From assembly GCA_945952355.1 (NCBI GenBank), contig CAMFIW010000223.1, positions 1 through 5,636 on the forward strand: 5,636 nt of DNA. Reading direction: 5' to 3'. Below, piece after piece: positions 5,334-5,636 of the stretch. Within the stretch, counting starts at the first letter, position 1. Each line of letters begins with the position of its first letter. The DNA is from an uncultured Phenylobacterium sp. Its GTDB lineage: Bacteria > Pseudomonadota > Alphaproteobacteria > Caulobacterales > Caulobacteraceae. The notes beneath the pieces were generated by a model. That model was not told the origin of the DNA. It searched no databases and worked only from the letters and a program-made list of their open reading frames with translations. The translations under genes and the position numbers were made by a program.

Positions 5334-5636
5334 ATGGCCGCGCACTATCTCGAGTTCGAGCGTCCGATCGCCGACCTCGAAGGCAAGATCGAGGAACTGT
5401 CCAAGCTGGCCGAGACCACCGGCGGCGCGGGCCTGGACACCGAGATCGAGGCCCTGCGCAAACGGGCGCAGAAGATGCGCAAGGAGGCCTATTCCAACCT
5501 CGACGCCTGGCAGAAGACTCAGGTCGCCCGCCATCCCGACCGGCCGCACTTCGTCGACTACTGTGCATCGCTGATCGAGGAATTCGTCGAGCTCAACGGC
5601 GACCGCCGCTTCGCCGATGATCAGGCGATCATGGGC
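5334..5636 (+). CDS. accA: Acetyl-CoA carboxylase carboxyltransferase subunit alpha, partial (N-terminus only)
   Basis: The product pairs with AccD to form the carboxyltransferase that moves CO2 from biotin-BCCP to acetyl-CoA, giving malonyl-CoA for fatty acid synthesis in the cytoplasm. The first 101 residues are present and the gene runs off the window; full-length AccA is about 315-320 residues. The N-terminus shows the family signature YLEFERPIADLEGKIEEL (5-22), a charged helical stretch with RKRAQKMRKEAY (42-53), the highly conserved LDAWQKTQVARHPDRPHFVDY (from residue 56), and FVELNGDRRFADDQAIMG (84-101), which leads into the crotonase-like catalytic fold. The ATG at 5334 gives the expected AccA start. 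A GGAAAGG (5315-5321) lies 12 bases upstream, rather far for a Shine-Dalgarno site. It is divergent from the glycine-zipper gene, with accD and the biotin subunits not in view. Confidence 0.96.
   Translation, partial: MAAHYLEFERPIADLEGKIEELSKLAETTGGAGLDTEIEALRKRAQKMRKEAYSNLDAWQKTQVARHPDRPHFVDYCASLIEEFVELNGDRRFADDQAIMG

Noticed and set aside
230..5520. CcrM sites (GANTC) as cell-cycle promoter signals
   Set aside because: The few GANTC sites that I see (near 235, 415, 2160, 2387, 2714, 5516) are all within coding sequence and not in promoter position.

Overview
The window is GC-rich DNA (by eye about two thirds G+C) that reads as the chromosome of an alphaproteobacterium, most likely Caulobacterales (Caulobacter, Phenylobacterium or Brevundimonas type). 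This placement is inferred from protein character and from the gene order aroK-aroB-CNNM/CBS protein next to xerD and accA. It was not tested by a search. The content is mostly housekeeping, and I see no mobile element, CRISPR array, toxin-antitoxin, defence or biosynthetic system.

Layout. Positions 1-44 are not biological: they are an Illumina Nextera adapter (end of P5, an 8-base i5 index, the Read 1 primer site and the 19-bp Tn5 mosaic end), so the left edge is an untrimmed read end. Next to it, on the minus strand, lies the first 70 codons of a response-regulator receiver protein, cut by the adapter. After a 145-bp gap comes a tightly packed minus-strand operon read right to left: aroK (shikimate kinase), aroB (3-dehydroquinate synthase) and a CorC/HlyC-type CNNM membrane protein with paired CBS domains. 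aroK and aroB overlap by 4 bp (GTGA), and aroB and the CNNM gene overlap by 1 bp (TGATG). Divergent from aroK across 99 bp is xerD (tyrosine recombinase for chromosome dimer resolution). xerD converges on a secreted, tyrosine-rich glycine-zipper protein, and a 46-bp gap between them holds a strong UUCG hairpin terminator aimed at the latter. A 205-bp divergent region then leads to the start of accA (acetyl-CoA carboxylase carboxyltransferase alpha), which runs off the right edge.

How the genes work together. AroB and AroK catalyse the second and fifth steps of the shikimate pathway, and the overlaps predict coupled translation of these two and the membrane protein. The other genes (xerD, accA, envelope protein, response regulator) are separate units. 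The least ordinary parts are the glycine-zipper protein, which has seven tyrosines at exact 7-residue spacing and two five-glycine GxxxG zippers, and the hairpin-rich stretch upstream of it, which begins just downstream of a one-mismatch match to the EcfG/SigT general-stress promoter consensus.
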